Positions 26,896-36,497 of a stretch of 64,000 bases of DNA are shown here, one piece after another (the first letter of the stretch is position 1; each line of letters opens with the position of its first letter). The DNA is taken from contig NZ_OUNR01000001.1 of the NCBI RefSeq assembly GCF_900403705.1, positions 124,001 to 188,000 on the forward strand, in the 5' to 3' direction. Under the pieces are notes generated by a model. The model was given only the letters and a program-made list of their open reading frames with translations, was not told the origin of the DNA and did not search any database. A program made the position numbers and the translations under genes. Origin of the DNA: Nitrospira lenta. GTDB lineage: Bacteria > Nitrospirota > Nitrospiria > Nitrospirales > Nitrospiraceae.

Positions 26896-28034
26896 TTCGC
26901 CTCCTGGGACTGCTGATGGTGGCTTTGGCCCTCCTCGTCGAACCCGCGGCTGGTGAAGACCCGCTTTCCTCCGAGTGGCATTACGGCGCGACCGTGGATC
27001 TCAGTTACGCTCTCGACTCTAATTTTCCCGACAATCATCTTTGGAGAAGTAAAGCCACCTCCCGCCGCGTGAATGAACTGGCGCCCAACGTCGCCTCGGC
27101 CTATGTGCGTAAAGAGATCTCTCCTGCCTCTCGGTGGGGCATGGAACTCGGGGTACAGGGAGGATACGATACGCAGACGCTGGTTCCTGCCGCTGTGGCC
27201 GGCGGAGACCGCCCGGTCGGCGCTGCCGATACGCTCCGCCACTTTTCCCATGCGAATGTGTCGTACCTGGCTCCCGCCGGCAACGGCCTCACGCTCACGG
27301 CCGGCCTCTTCAACAGCTATATCGGCTATCAATCGTTTTATGCCAAAAACAACCTCAACTACACCCGCTCCTATATGGCCGATAACGCGCCGTACTTCAT
27401 GTTCGGCGTGGGTGCGATCTATCCCTTCCACGATTCCTTGCAGATCGGCCTCTACGTCCTCAATGGCTACAACTATTTATCCCGCGCGAACGACCAGCCC
27501 AGTTACGGCACCCAAATCCAATGGCGGCCGACCGCTCGTCTCACCGTGACGGAAAACGTCTATTACGGCCCCGATCAATCCAATACCGCCATCGAGTTTT
27601 GGAGATTTTTCAGCGACAGTATCGTTGAATGGAAAGACGGCCCACTGACGCTGGCTGCGGCCTACGACATTGGAACCGAGAACGCTGCCGAGCACCCTGC
27701 CCACTCGCGTACATTCTGGACAGGAGGAGCCCTCTACGCCCACTGGAATGTGACGGGCCCCTGGAGCCTTGCATTGCGTCCGGAATTCTATTGGGATCGT
27801 ACCGGAAGGATTTCAGGGTCCGAACAGCTGTTGAAAGCCCTCACCGCAACTCTGGCGTATAAGTGGACCCACGCTTGGCACACTGCACTACTGCGATTCG
27901 AATACCGATATGACGAATCAACTGGGCAAAACGGTGGCTTCTTCACACAAGGAGAACGGGCGCCCGGCCTGCCAGCCCTCACTCGTGAACAACACCTCTT
28001 GCTGTGTTCCGTCGTATGGTGGTTTGACCGATAA
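26892..28034 (+). CDS. Outer-membrane beta-barrel porin (BBP2/OmpL-like)
   Basis: A 380-residue protein with a signal peptide (about 1-22) and alternating aromatic/hydrophobic strands ending in WWFDR. The block NSYIGYQSFYAKNNLNYTRS with NAPYFMFGVGA is characteristic of putative beta-barrel porin-2. It should form a passive channel in the outer membrane. The GTG at 26892 overlaps the MscS stop; the longer frame from 26841 lies inside the MscS gene and lacks a signal peptide at its start. Coupling with a mechanosensitive channel suggests a joint role in osmotic shock. Confidence 0.85.
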   Translation: MIRLLGLLMVALALLVEPAAGEDPLSSEWHYGATVDLSYALDSNFPDNHLWRSKATSRRVNELAPNVASAYVRKEISPASRWGMELGVQGGYDTQTLVPAAVAGGDRPVGAADTLRHFSHANVSYLAPAGNGLTLTAGLFNSYIGYQSFYAKNNLNYTRSYMADNAPYFMFGVGAIYPFHDSLQIGLYVLNGYNYLSRANDQPSYGTQIQWRPTARLTVTENVYYGPDQSNTAIEFWRFFSDSIVEWKDGPLTLAAAYDIGTENAAEHPAHSRTFWTGGALYAHWNVTGPWSLALRPEFYWDRTGRISGSEQLLKALTATLAYKWTHAWHTALLRFEYRYDESTGQNGGFFTQGERAPGLPALTREQHLLLCSVVWWFDR

Positions 28035-28074
28035 TCGAGGCGCTCCCCGCGCCTGTCTCCTTCGGTACCTGTGG

Positions 28075-29328
28075 TCACTCTTGTGCGAGCCGAGCAGGAG
28101 GAATTCCGCTGCACGCCACAACCCGACCAATGGTCAATCCCTGCACCAAGATTGAAAATACGACGACCACATACGTAATCGTGACCACCGCATCCCGCGC
28201 CGCTCCCGGCGGCAGTGATAGCGCCAGCGCCACGGATATCCCGCCGCGCAAACCGCCCCACGTCAAAATCGTGATCGTGTGAGCACTGAAATCCTGAACG
28301 AACCTGAACACTTTCACCTGCACCACCACGCTGAGCCAGCGCGCGGCCAATACCAGCGGGATCGCGACTAGTCCGGCCACTAGGTACGACCGCTGAAAGC
28401 TCAGCATTAGCACCTCCAACCCGATCAAAACGAAGAGCACGGCATTCAACAATTCATCCAGCAATTCCCAAAAATTGTCGAGGTGCTCGCGCGTCTTCTC
28501 GGACATGGCCCATTGCCGTCCTTGGTTTCCGATAAGCAATCCCGCCACAACGACCGCGATCGGCCCGGACGTATGCAGCAGATCTGCCAGAGCGAAACTT
28601 CCCATGACGAGCGCGAGCGTGATCAGAATCTCAACCTGATAGTTGTCCACCGACCGAAGCATGCGATAGGCAATATAGCCCAGCGCCAGCCCGAGGACTG
28701 CGCCGCCGATGGCTTCTTCGGCGAACAATACCAGCACATCCGTAACGGTGAACGAATCTTTCGGCACAAGATTCAAGATCACCAGAAAAATCACGACGCC
28801 GACGCCATCGTTGAAGAGCGACTCCCCCACAATCTTCATTTCAAGGGCCTTGGGAAGCCGCGCCTGCCGCAACGCCCCCATGACCGCAATCGGATCAGTC
28901 GGTGAAATCAACGCACCGAACAGAAGACAGTACAGCAGCGGCAGCGGAAGGCCGACGAGATCGAAGAGCCAATATCCCACCAGGCCGGTGATCAAACTGG
29001 ACAAAATCGTGCCGACCACCGCCATGGAACCGACCACCCACTTGAGATTCCACAACTCATCGAGCTTGACGTGCAGCGCCCCGGCAAAGAGCAGAAACCC
29101 CAGCATGCCGTGCATGAGCGCCACGTTGAAATCAATGGCGCCGATGAACCGTTTCGCCTCCGCTTCAATTCCGAATCCCAGCTTCCCCAGCACGAGCAAC
29201 GCAAGCGAAAAAACTAGCGCCACCGCCATCAGTCCGATCGTGATCGGAAGCTTCAGCAGCCGGTGGTTCACGTAACTGAACAGCGCAGCCAAACAAATCA
29301 AAATCGTGAGCGTATGAATCAGCGACAC
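28075..29328 (-). CDS. Na+/H+ antiporter, CPA1 (NhaP-like)
   Basis: A 417-residue membrane protein with about 12 hydrophobic segments. The CPA1 signature FGALISPTDPIAVMGALR then GESLFNDGVGVVIF contains the ion-binding Asp and Asn-Asp residues. It exchanges Na+ or K+ for protons across the inner membrane. The GTG at 29328 has AGGGAGG seven bases upstream. It is convergent with the porin gene and, with MscS and the ArsB/NhaD permease, forms part of an osmotic/ion-homeostasis region. Confidence 0.93.
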   Translation of the reverse strand: MSLIHTLTILICLAALFSYVNHRLLKLPITIGLMAVALVFSLALLVLGKLGFGIEAEAKRFIGAIDFNVALMHGMLGFLLFAGALHVKLDELWNLKWVVGSMAVVGTILSSLITGLVGYWLFDLVGLPLPLLYCLLFGALISPTDPIAVMGALRQARLPKALEMKIVGESLFNDGVGVVIFLVILNLVPKDSFTVTDVLVLFAEEAIGGAVLGLALGYIAYRMLRSVDNYQVEILITLALVMGSFALADLLHTSGPIAVVVAGLLIGNQGRQWAMSEKTREHLDNFWELLDELLNAVLFVLIGLEVLMLSFQRSYLVAGLVAIPLVLAARWLSVVVQVKVFRFVQDFSAHTITILTWGGLRGGISVALALSLPPGAARDAVVTITYVVVVFSILVQGLTIGRVVACSGIPPARLAQE

Positions 29329-29655
29329 AGTGCCTCCCTTCCATATTCAATCAAGAATGACCGGCACCACAGCACTGGATCAGACACCGGCAATGCCGCA
29401 GCGATTGTATAGAAACCGTGCAGAAACAGCGAGCGAACGCCGCTCCATCGATCACTCGGCCCTCGTTGAGTCCCTAGCAATCGCACCGCGTGAAGATTGG
29501 ATTCGCGCACCGCGCGCAGACCGTCCGGCAGGGCATCCGCAGGCACGCGCCCGGGGGAAGGAGATCAGAATTTGAGCTGATCGTACAGAAGACGCTCAAC
29601 AGCCATGATCGAATCGATCTCGACCGGCAGCGCCACACAGTCAAAAGGAGCGGCC
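29329..29655. other. Intergenic region, no gene supported
   Basis: 327 bp upstream of the antiporter gene. A 75-codon minus-strand frame (29319-29546) exists but has no ribosome site or motif. Probably holds the antiporter promoter. Confidence 0.4.
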
Positions 29656-30918
29656 TTACCGGCTGATTCGCACGGCCTTCACGATCTGCGTTTGCTTCAG
29701 ACGATCCAGAAACCGCTCCACCGGTTCGGCCGGAGGAACAATCTCAACAGCCTGCCAGCCCTCGCTCACAGCGCCTTTGCGTCCGTGCATATCACGCACC
29801 CATTGATCAATACTGTCCTGGGTGACGCCCTCACTAAACGTCACCCAGAATAAGAACGGGGGGTACGGCGGAACGGCCTTCGCATCCGCCACCTGCGGCG
29901 GGTGAGATGGCGCGCTCTGTAGCGCCGTCATCGGTTTCTCGCGATCCGGGGCCACCGCCTTCGAAACGTCCGTGCCGCCGGTCTTTAGACGCCGGTTCAA
30001 TTCCTGATTGTGCTGCTCCAGCTGTGCCCGCTCACGCACAAGCCGCTCGTTTGCGATCACGAGACTGTGCAACTCGGCCTCCAACTGTTCCTGCTCGCTG
30101 AGGGCTTTGCTCATCAATACGCGCGTCAGGCGATCCGCATCGCGCCCGGTGCCGTTCTTCCGTTGCTCCATCTCCTGCTTCACGGTCAAGACACTGGACG
30201 CAACCGTTTCCTGCGTTGAGGATACTTTCGCCACCGTCCGCTGGATCTGAGCCATCCCCTGTTGCTGTGCCAAAATGGCCTCCATCGCTTTCGCCTGCAT
30301 CCGCGAAAGCTCAACAAGCTGCTGCTCAAGCTTCGCCACATCGGCAAGCGGCGCCGCCCAAGGAGCTTCGACCTGCGTGACGGACAACGGCATGCGGACA
30401 GGCGACAGCCAGCCGGTGAAACGGTCGGCAACAAGCCCGAACAATCCGACGGCTAACACAACCTGAGCCACGATGAGAGACCGCATCCAAGGCCCCGCGC
30501 CAGCAACGACCGGATGCGGCGCGGCATGATTGAACATGCCATCCCATGCGCGGCGCCACAAGCCCGGAGCGGGAAGAAACACCGCGCTGACAGATCCGCC
30601 CTCCGTCGTGTTGTGCACGCACAGCTCCACGACATCGCCGGTCAGGTCAATGCGGCGGCGGATATATCCGTACTCCGGAGCGGACAGCCCTCCGAGCAGC
30701 ACGCCGTCCTCCGACCGCAGATGCACGCTTTCGATACACGTCTGGCTCTGAATCTGTACGGTCGCTTTTGCCCCGGCCCCATCCAGCACCCCGGCTCGCC
30801 GTTGGTTTACAAAAACGTGGATGGGATCCGACACCCCGCGGACAGAACGACCTGAGCCCGCTTTCACGCGGCTCAATAGATGCTCGCGATACTCAGCACA
30901 TTCCCGTTCAAATTCCAT
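29656..30918 (-). CDS. Membrane protein with large coiled coil, unknown function
   Basis: A 420-residue protein. The N-terminal domain (1-140) is soluble and beta-rich; one membrane helix follows (about 146-165). A long coiled coil rich in Gln and Glu (about 190-325; KLEQQLVELSRMQAKAM, MEQRKNGTGRDADRLTRVLM) leads to a C-terminal globular domain (about 355-420, PFLFWVTFSEGVTQDSIDQW). GGGAGGGT precedes the ATG at 30918. It lies 22 nt after the sigma-like gene at 30941, so the two form an operon. The layout (cytosolic head, single span, distal coiled coil) resembles transmembrane anti-sigma proteins only in outline. Confidence 0.72.
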   Translation of the reverse strand: MEFERECAEYREHLLSRVKAGSGRSVRGVSDPIHVFVNQRRAGVLDGAGAKATVQIQSQTCIESVHLRSEDGVLLGGLSAPEYGYIRRRIDLTGDVVELCVHNTTEGGSVSAVFLPAPGLWRRAWDGMFNHAAPHPVVAGAGPWMRSLIVAQVVLAVGLFGLVADRFTGWLSPVRMPLSVTQVEAPWAAPLADVAKLEQQLVELSRMQAKAMEAILAQQQGMAQIQRTVAKVSSTQETVASSVLTVKQEMEQRKNGTGRDADRLTRVLMSKALSEQEQLEAELHSLVIANERLVRERAQLEQHNQELNRRLKTGGTDVSKAVAPDREKPMTALQSAPSHPPQVADAKAVPPYPPFLFWVTFSEGVTQDSIDQWVRDMHGRKGAVSEGWQAVEIVPPAEPVERFLDRLKQTQIVKAVRISR

Positions 30919-30940
30919 ATACCCTCCCGGTCGTTTCGTC

Positions 30941-31819
30941 CTATGGCTCGAGTTGCAGCACCAGTCGCGGCTTTCCCACGATCGCGGCGCCGTCAAGCCC
31001 CAAACCCCAAGCCGTCCGCAAACATTCAAGGCATAAGGCTAGATGCCAGATTCGGTAATCAGTCCCATATCCCTGCAGGAACATGTCTTCCCACTGAAGG
31101 CGGGAGAGACAGGGATAGTGGTCCGGTTCGCTCTTACGATAATGCGCCTGGACAAACCCGAGCAGACGCTCGGCGTCGCTGTTGAACCGGTGTTGTTGGC
31201 GCTGTTGTTCATTGAGCCCCTTCAACTCGGCGTCGGTCATGCCCATATCGCCGATGGCCCGTTTCCAGCCGGAGTCCCGCCAGCGCTGAAAATTCTTATA
31301 GATGCGCGGGCTCTCCGAGCCGTTCAAGCGAAGCGCGCTGATGACCTGGCCGGGCCCTAAGCCATAGCAATGATGATAGAGGGCGATTAAGGCGTCGCGG
31401 CTGACGGCCGCGCGCCCGACCAGCCCGTCGAGAAAGCGGCCCAGCGGCGTGAGCAGATCCGGATGATAACAGAACGGTTCCGGCCTGCTGTGCTGCCGGG
31501 CCACCAGTGAGTCCAGCAGAAAGAGCGGCCGGCAGGGCACTTCGCTCCGTCCGGTAACGAGAAATTGCTCCAGGTATTCCGCGCCCCAGCGCAGCACGAA
31601 TTTCTCATGCGCGACATCGTCGCTCCACTGCCCGGTTTCACGCAGAAACCGCTTGGTATAACCGGCGGCCCGATCAAGTAACAGCGGCAGCGCTTGCGAG
31701 ACGACCCGGTCGAACTCGTCGGCGGTTGACACGACTTCTTCAAGACGGCCCAGTGTTGTCATGCGATTGGCCATAGTGCGATTTCTATTCAAGAGAGAAT
31801 GCGCTTCGATGCCGTGCAT
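30941..31819 (-). CDS. Protein of unknown function with a sigma-region-4-like segment
   Basis: A 292-residue soluble protein. GGAGGAGACACA precedes the ATG at 31819, deciding the start. The middle segment (about 150-185: LIALYHHCYGLGPGQVISALRLN, then SPRIYKNFQRWRDSGW) has the spacing of a helix-turn-helix like sigma-70 region 4, and the N-terminal ~120 residues are helical. It could be a divergent sigma or DNA-binding protein paired with the membrane protein downstream. This is a pattern-level resemblance only. Confidence 0.7.
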   Translation of the reverse strand: MHGIEAHSLLNRNRTMANRMTTLGRLEEVVSTADEFDRVVSQALPLLLDRAAGYTKRFLRETGQWSDDVAHEKFVLRWGAEYLEQFLVTGRSEVPCRPLFLLDSLVARQHSRPEPFCYHPDLLTPLGRFLDGLVGRAAVSRDALIALYHHCYGLGPGQVISALRLNGSESPRIYKNFQRWRDSGWKRAIGDMGMTDAELKGLNEQQRQQHRFNSDAERLLGFVQAHYRKSEPDHYPCLSRLQWEDMFLQGYGTDYRIWHLALCLECLRTAWGLGLDGAAIVGKPRLVLQLEP

Positions 31820-31981
31820 TGTGTCTCCTCCACAATCTGTGCGCATTGGACAAATACGGTTACCGCCCGGGCGATTTTGTCCGTTGTCTCGAATGCCGTA
31901 CGCTTGGTAGATCCTACATACCGGTCATACGCGAGGTCTGGCCGGACAATCACACTCTTATTCACATTCATGGAGGTTCTT

Positions 31982-32203
31982 ATGAAACGCTTCAACGGAT
32001 TGATGGCTCTGGTGGCCTTCCTCAGCTTCAGCACGATGGCGACTCTTTCCTTCGCGAACGAAGAGAAGAAGGAAGAAAAGAAGGGCGGCCACGTGGTCGT
32101 GTTCAACGACGATAAGAAAGAGGAGAAAAAAGACAAGGGCGGCCACGTCGTGGTCTTCAGCGACGACAAAAAAGAAGGAACGAAGGACCAGGGCGGCAAA
32201 TAG
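31982..32203 (+). CDS. Small exported repeat peptide (two GGHVVVF-DDKKE units)
   Basis: A 73-residue protein. It has a signal peptide (about 1-25, ending SFANEE) and a mature part of two near-identical 18-20-residue units, each GGHVVVFxDDKKE with Lys/Glu-rich linkers. ATGGAGG lies 5 nt before the ATG at 31982. Each unit could be a short beta strand flanked by charged stretches with one His, which suggests a metal-binding or surface peptide, but I know no family. It is divergent from the sigma-like gene. Confidence 0.75.
   Translation: MKRFNGLMALVAFLSFSTMATLSFANEEKKEEKKGGHVVVFNDDKKEEKKDKGGHVVVFSDDKKEGTKDQGGK
32067..32190 (+). repeat. Two tandem copies encoding the GGHVVVF unit
   Basis: The DNA copies (GGGCGGCCACGT near 32082 and 32138) differ mostly at third codon positions, so the protein unit is kept while DNA drifts. 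Confidence 0.6.
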
Positions 32204-32957
32204 ACCGGTCCAACGGGGCACGGCGATCTGCCGCGCCCCACACCTTCGTTCCATACCGCCGAGTCTTTTCTAAACCGCGCGCCGATCATCGGGTTATCAG
32301 CGGATACGCCCCACATCGTCATCTCTTTCCCCAGACCCCGGCACCGGATGCGACAAAGACAGCCGACGCCAGCGGCAGCTCCTTCATATCGTTGCGCGAG
32401 AACCGTCTCGCGAACCGCAGCATGACCGGCCTGCAATCGGCACAGCCTGACGCGCGAAGCTTCTGATGTGACCGCGAGACTAGCTCAGGGGAGGATGAAA
32501 CACGGTGGAAAGAATTACCGACGCATGCACAGTGGATAATCGGTCTGGAGCGGCGAAAGAGGTGCAAGGGAGGAGAAGTTTCGGAACCGGAGGAAGAACG
32601 GACAGTCCTTCCAACACAGATGACTCCAGCAGATCTGCCGATTCAGCCGGGCTCAGCAATGTCGCAGGGACGCCGAGCATCTGGGCCAGAACACAGAGAC
32701 ACAAACAGCAGATGATCAGCAGCCAGCCCCGTGAACGGCTTGAATACAATGTCGTCATCATCACGCACGATCATACCCACTTCCGGTCCGACAGGACAAG
32801 CCTCCGTTCAGGCCGACCGAAGCTCGTCACTCAGTAGAGCGCGCATGAGGAGAGGCCGGAATAGAAGAGCCCTACTTCATCATAACAATTGTCAGCCGAT
32901 CGCAAGACCATCTCCGGTGAGAGGGCTGTCTTCTGCACAACCCTCTCACCGATCCGC
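32204..32957. other. Intergenic region with one doubtful small ORF
   Basis: About 750 bp. A minus-strand frame 32480-32764 (94 codons) begins with a hydrophobic, signal-like stretch (GWLLIICCLCLCVLAQML) followed by a Ser/Leu/Pro-rich peptide. No ribosome site or family supports it, so I do not call it a gene. The rest shows nothing. Confidence 0.4.
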
Positions 32958-33380
32958 TTACGGCTTGTTTCCGATTCGGATCACTCCAGGAATGATCACC
33001 TTTCCACCGGGAAGCGCCGAATCCATTCGGAGATTGTAGTTGACGACCCCCGCCTGAGTGAAACAGACACTGGCCGTTTCATTCGGGTCGACCGTAGCCG
33101 CCTCCCGGGTAACCCCGAAGATGTTGGAGAATTGTCGCTCACAAGAGAGCTCACTCAATTTGACGTTCACGAGTTCGACCCGGAGCGGTAACGTTCGCGT
33201 GTTCACCCATCGCACCTCGTCGCCAGGGTTCACAATCAGATCCGCAGGATCCGGCCCTTCGGCGATTCTGATATCATGCACGGCACCGGTCCTCGTGGTG
33301 GTAGGCCCAACACAGGCGGAGAGGAGCACCAGTGCGGCCATCGCCGCCAGCGAGCCCGTGGACATGAGAGTCTTACGCAT
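32958..33380 (-). CDS. Lipoprotein with cupredoxin-like beta domain
   Basis: A 140-residue protein with lipobox LLSAC (Cys23) and a beta-rich mature domain: VHDIRIAEGPDPADLIVNPGDEVRWVN, then a C-terminal VVNYNLRMDSALPGGKVIIPGVI. The NPGDEVRWVN phrase is typical of cupredoxins, but the usual His and Met ligands are missing. It is probably a metal-free or altered cupredoxin anchored in a membrane. TAAGGAGG precedes the ATG at 33380 by 7 nt. Confidence 0.8.
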   Translation of the reverse strand: MRKTLMSTGSLAAMAALVLLSACVGPTTTRTGAVHDIRIAEGPDPADLIVNPGDEVRWVNTRTLPLRVELVNVKLSELSCERQFSNIFGVTREAATVDPNETASVCFTQAGVVNYNLRMDSALPGGKVIIPGVIRIGNKP

Positions 33381-33759
33381 GTAATACCTCCTTAGATAAT
33401 GGAATGAGTGCATAGACGTATTCGATCTACGTCGTAGGGGTTCTCTTCTACACATTTTAACTAGCAACTGTTGGACCAATACGATCACGATGGTTTCGAC
33501 CGATATGGTTCCCGATCATTGGGAGTGAGAAATTCGCGTGACCGGCTCGCGCTTACCGACAACCACGCTCATGAAGACATCTCTATTCTGTGATGTTTTA
33601 TCTCCAAACATTTCTCGCACAAGGCACAATTGTGGCATGGAGAACACATTGCCCCGCGAACCTCGAACGGATCATCGCTCATAAATTCTTAAACACCAGC
33701 AACAGGGAACGACATAAGGACACGTTCGGTCTATCGCGCGTTCGATCCCGGCGAGGCCG

Positions 33760-34063
33760 CTACGTGTATCTGCGCCGCCAAACTTTGACGCCCTCCATAA
33801 GCGCGAATGGCAAGACACCCGCCGCGGCGATCAACGCCCAATCTTCGATCGGCAATGACGCCGTCTTGAACAGGGCGGAGATCATCAGAACAGTGAGCAA
33901 CGCAATCTGTCCCGCGAGCAAATCACGCTGCTTCCGGAAGTTTGTTGAACCCGTAGTCAGCGTGTCGGCGGCTCACCTCTTCGACGGAAAGCCAGACTTG
34001 CTGATCCACATGCAATTCCGCCGCTACCGCCGGTCCTGCCAATGTATGCCAGTAACGTGTCAC
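33760..34063 (-). pseudogene. Remnant of a cation P-type ATPase: N-terminal and C-terminal tips joined
   Basis: The minus strand first encodes a P-type ATPase N-terminus from GTG 34063: RYWHTLAGPAVAAEL, then LSVEEVSRRHADYGFNKLPE. It runs to a TGA at 33923. In an overlapping frame, from about 33936 to TAG 33760, it continues RKQRDLLAGQIALLTVLMIS and PIEDWALIAAAGVLPFALME. The latter is the end of a cation-ATPase C-terminal domain. About 800 residues with all catalytic motifs are absent. This is a large internal deletion that left the two ends fused out of frame. Confidence 0.8.
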
Positions 34064-34234
34064 TCGCGATTCACTCCCATTCAACCTACCAGTATTCCGG
34101 TTACATTCTCGCACGCCCTATTGAGATCCTCTCCCTATTGCCAGAGTCACTGTGACACCGCCTTAACCACCGGCGCAGTCCACACAATCCTCGGTAAATA
34201 TGGGATACTACTCCCATCAAGGAGCGGCGCCCGC

Positions 34235-35179
34235 ATGACCGTCTATCCACAGTTTCCCGACGAGCAATCCGGCGAAGGCGAGTTTACACGTCAGGCGGAT
34301 GCCTTTCGCGACTACGTGACCTCCACCGGGAGCTCGGGATATCCAGCCGCTGCCGGCCGCTACCATCTCTATGTATCCTGGGCCTGTCCCTGGGCGCACC
34401 GCACGATCATCGTACGGAAGCTCAAGCGGCTGGAGGGCATTATCGGGCTAACCTCCGTCGACCCGATTCGCGACGAGAGGGGCTGGGCCTTTCGCGAAGG
34501 CCCGGGGCACTCGCTCGACCCCGTCAATGGATTCCACTTTCTAAGTGAGGCCTATAAGGCCACCGATCCGCACTACGTCGGACGCATTACCGTGCCAGCC
34601 TTGTGGGATCGGGTGACGAAACGCATCGTCACCAACTCCGACGACGATCTCATGCGCATCTTCAATAGCGAATTCAATCGCTTCACCGAGAGCTCGATCG
34701 ATCTCTATCCGGAGGGCCTTCGCAAAGAGATCGATGAACTCAACACCTTCCTCTATGAAAACGTGAACGATGGGGTCTATCGCGCGGGATTCGCCACGTC
34801 ACAACCGGCCTACGAACGAGCCGTCCGGCGGCTCTTCGACGCGCTGGATATCCTCGATGCACGGCTGGCGCATCAGCGTTATCTCTTCGGCTCGGAATTC
34901 GTCGAATCTGACTGGCGGCTGTTCGTCACCCTGGTCCGATTCGATGCGGTCTATCACGGCCACTTCAAATGCAACCTCCGTCGCATCATCGATTACCCAA
35001 GCCTGTTCGGTTATCTCAAAGATCTCTACCAAACCGACGGCATCGCCGAGACCGTCAATTTCGATCACATCAAGCGCCACTATTATGTGACGCATGATGA
35101 CATCAACCCTACCCGCATCGTCCCACTGGGTCCCGATCAGGATCTGAGCACGCCGCATGGCCGGGCTCGGCTCGGCTAA
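34235..35179 (+). CDS. Glutathionyl-hydroquinone reductase (YqjG/ECM4-type GST)
   Basis: A 314-residue xi-class glutathione transferase. The catalytic CPWAHRT lies in the block LYVSWACPWAHRT, followed by GPGHSLDPVNGFHFLSE and the C-terminal helical domain (GSEFVESDWRLFVTLVRFDAVY). It reduces S-glutathionyl-hydroquinones. The ATG at 34235 has AAGGAG about 10 nt upstream. The same frame is open back to 33590, but that stretch is not protein-like and includes the antisense of the ATPase remnant, so it is excluded. Confidence 0.95.
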   Translation: MTVYPQFPDEQSGEGEFTRQADAFRDYVTSTGSSGYPAAAGRYHLYVSWACPWAHRTIIVRKLKRLEGIIGLTSVDPIRDERGWAFREGPGHSLDPVNGFHFLSEAYKATDPHYVGRITVPALWDRVTKRIVTNSDDDLMRIFNSEFNRFTESSIDLYPEGLRKEIDELNTFLYENVNDGVYRAGFATSQPAYERAVRRLFDALDILDARLAHQRYLFGSEFVESDWRLFVTLVRFDAVYHGHFKCNLRRIIDYPSLFGYLKDLYQTDGIAETVNFDHIKRHYYVTHDDINPTRIVPLGPDQDLSTPHGRARLG

Positions 35180-35408
35180 GCAGCGCGATGGAATCTCCAT
35201 CACCGGGAGATTGACTCTTCTACGCAGCACCCACCACAACAGCGGCAATCACACACTGAAGATCCGTACTCAGCCCAGTGGACGCTTCCACTCTCGCATA
35301 AGAAAAGGCCGCGCAACGCGAACAGGTACGGCCCCCCTGCATCGATCGAGAGTGAACAGCTGGTGAATGTCCCGGAGAGGAGTATACTGAGGAGAAGCGA
35401 GGCACATT

Positions 35409-36497
35409 ATGTATCGAGTACTGGTCCTCGGTGCAGGAAAGATCGGCTCGCTCGTTGCGAGCCTGATCTCTCAGCACGGCCGTTACGAAGTGCACCTAGG
35501 CGATGTGAATCTGGACGGAGCGAACCGCCTCATCGCGGACCTCAAACTCGAACGAGTGACTCCCTGCCTCCTCGACGTCCGCAATCCGGACATGGTCAGC
35601 ACCTATCTATCGGCGCATCCCGTCGATGCGATCGTCTCCAGTCTCCCCTATTTCTGTAACCCCACCGTGGCGCGGCTGGCTCTGACTCACGGCCTCCATT
35701 ACTTCGATCTGACCGAAGACATCGAAGTGACCAGCCAAATTCGCGTATTGAGCGCCGGCGCCGCCCAAGCCTTCATGCCCCAGTGCGGCCTGGCGCCTGG
35801 CTTTATCAGCATTGTGGCGCACGACCTCATGACACATTTCCAGAAGCTGGATACCGTGAAGATGCGCGTCGGCGCGCTGCCGGTCCATCCCAGCAATGCG
35901 CTGAAGTACTCCCTAACCTGGTCGACCGATGGCCTGATCAATGAATACGGCAACCTGTGCTACGGCATCGAAGCGGGCGAGAAAGTCCCGCTCCAGCCGT
36001 TGGAGGGTTACGAGACCATTGAGCTGGATGGCCTGCTCTACGAGGCCTTCAATACATCCGGCGGATTGGGCACGCTGGCAGATACCTATGCCGGGCAGGT
36101 ACAGACCATGAATTACAAGACGCTCCGCTATCCGGGTCATTGCGAAAAAGTTCATCTCCTGATGAAGGATCTGAAACTGAACGAAGACCGAGACACGCTC
36201 AAGCGAATACTGGAACACGCCGTTCCGCAAACCCACCAGGATGTCGTCCTGATCTACGCCTCGGTCACCGGGATCAAAGAGGGGGGATTCTTTGAAGAGA
36301 ACTACGTCAAGAAGGTCTACCCTCAATGCATCAAGGGTAGGCTCTGGTCGGCTATTCAAGTGACCACCGCTTCCAGTCTCTGCACGGTGCTGGATCTCGT
36401 CTTACACGACCCCTCCCACTATCATGGTTTCGTCACACAGGAATCTATCTCGCTGAAGGACTTCCTGGCCAACGACTTTGGAGCATGCTTCCGATGA
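35409..36497 (+). CDS. Saccharopine dehydrogenase family protein (probable lysine-epsilon-dehydrogenase type)
   Basis: A 362-residue NAD(P)-dependent enzyme. The Rossmann motif VLGAGKIG is at 7-14, and the family blocks [24 protein letters not shown] and CGLAPGF follow. The C-terminal domain has the lysine-dehydrogenase-like layout. Such enzymes oxidise the epsilon-amino group of lysine or cleave saccharopine, giving alpha-aminoadipic semialdehyde. The stop overlaps the start of an ALDH7-type semialdehyde dehydrogenase, strongly linking the two steps. Whether the substrate is lysine or saccharopine cannot be told from sequence. Confidence 0.85.
   Translation: MYRVLVLGAGKIGSLVASLISQHGRYEVHLGDVNLDGANRLIADLKLERVTPCLLDVRNPDMVSTYLSAHPVDAIVSSLPYFCNPTVARLALTHGLHYFDLTEDIEVTSQIRVLSAGAAQAFMPQCGLAPGFISIVAHDLMTHFQKLDTVKMRVGALPVHPSNALKYSLTWSTDGLINEYGNLCYGIEAGEKVPLQPLEGYETIELDGLLYEAFNTSGGLGTLADTYAGQVQTMNYKTLRYPGHCEKVHLLMKDLKLNEDRDTLKRILEHAVPQTHQDVVLIYASVTGIKEGGFFEENYVKKVYPQCIKGRLWSAIQVTTASSLCTVLDLVLHDPSHYHGFVTQESISLKDFLANDFGACFR

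Noticed and set aside
32480-32764. 94-codon minus-strand ORF with a hydrophobic start
   Set aside because: Hydrophobic start could be chance; the mature part is low-complexity and no ribosome site is visible.
33590-34234. 215-codon in-frame extension upstream of the glutathionyl-hydroquinone reductase
   Set aside because: Composition is not protein-like, it is antisense to the P-type ATPase remnant, and the family N-terminus and ribosome site are at 34235.
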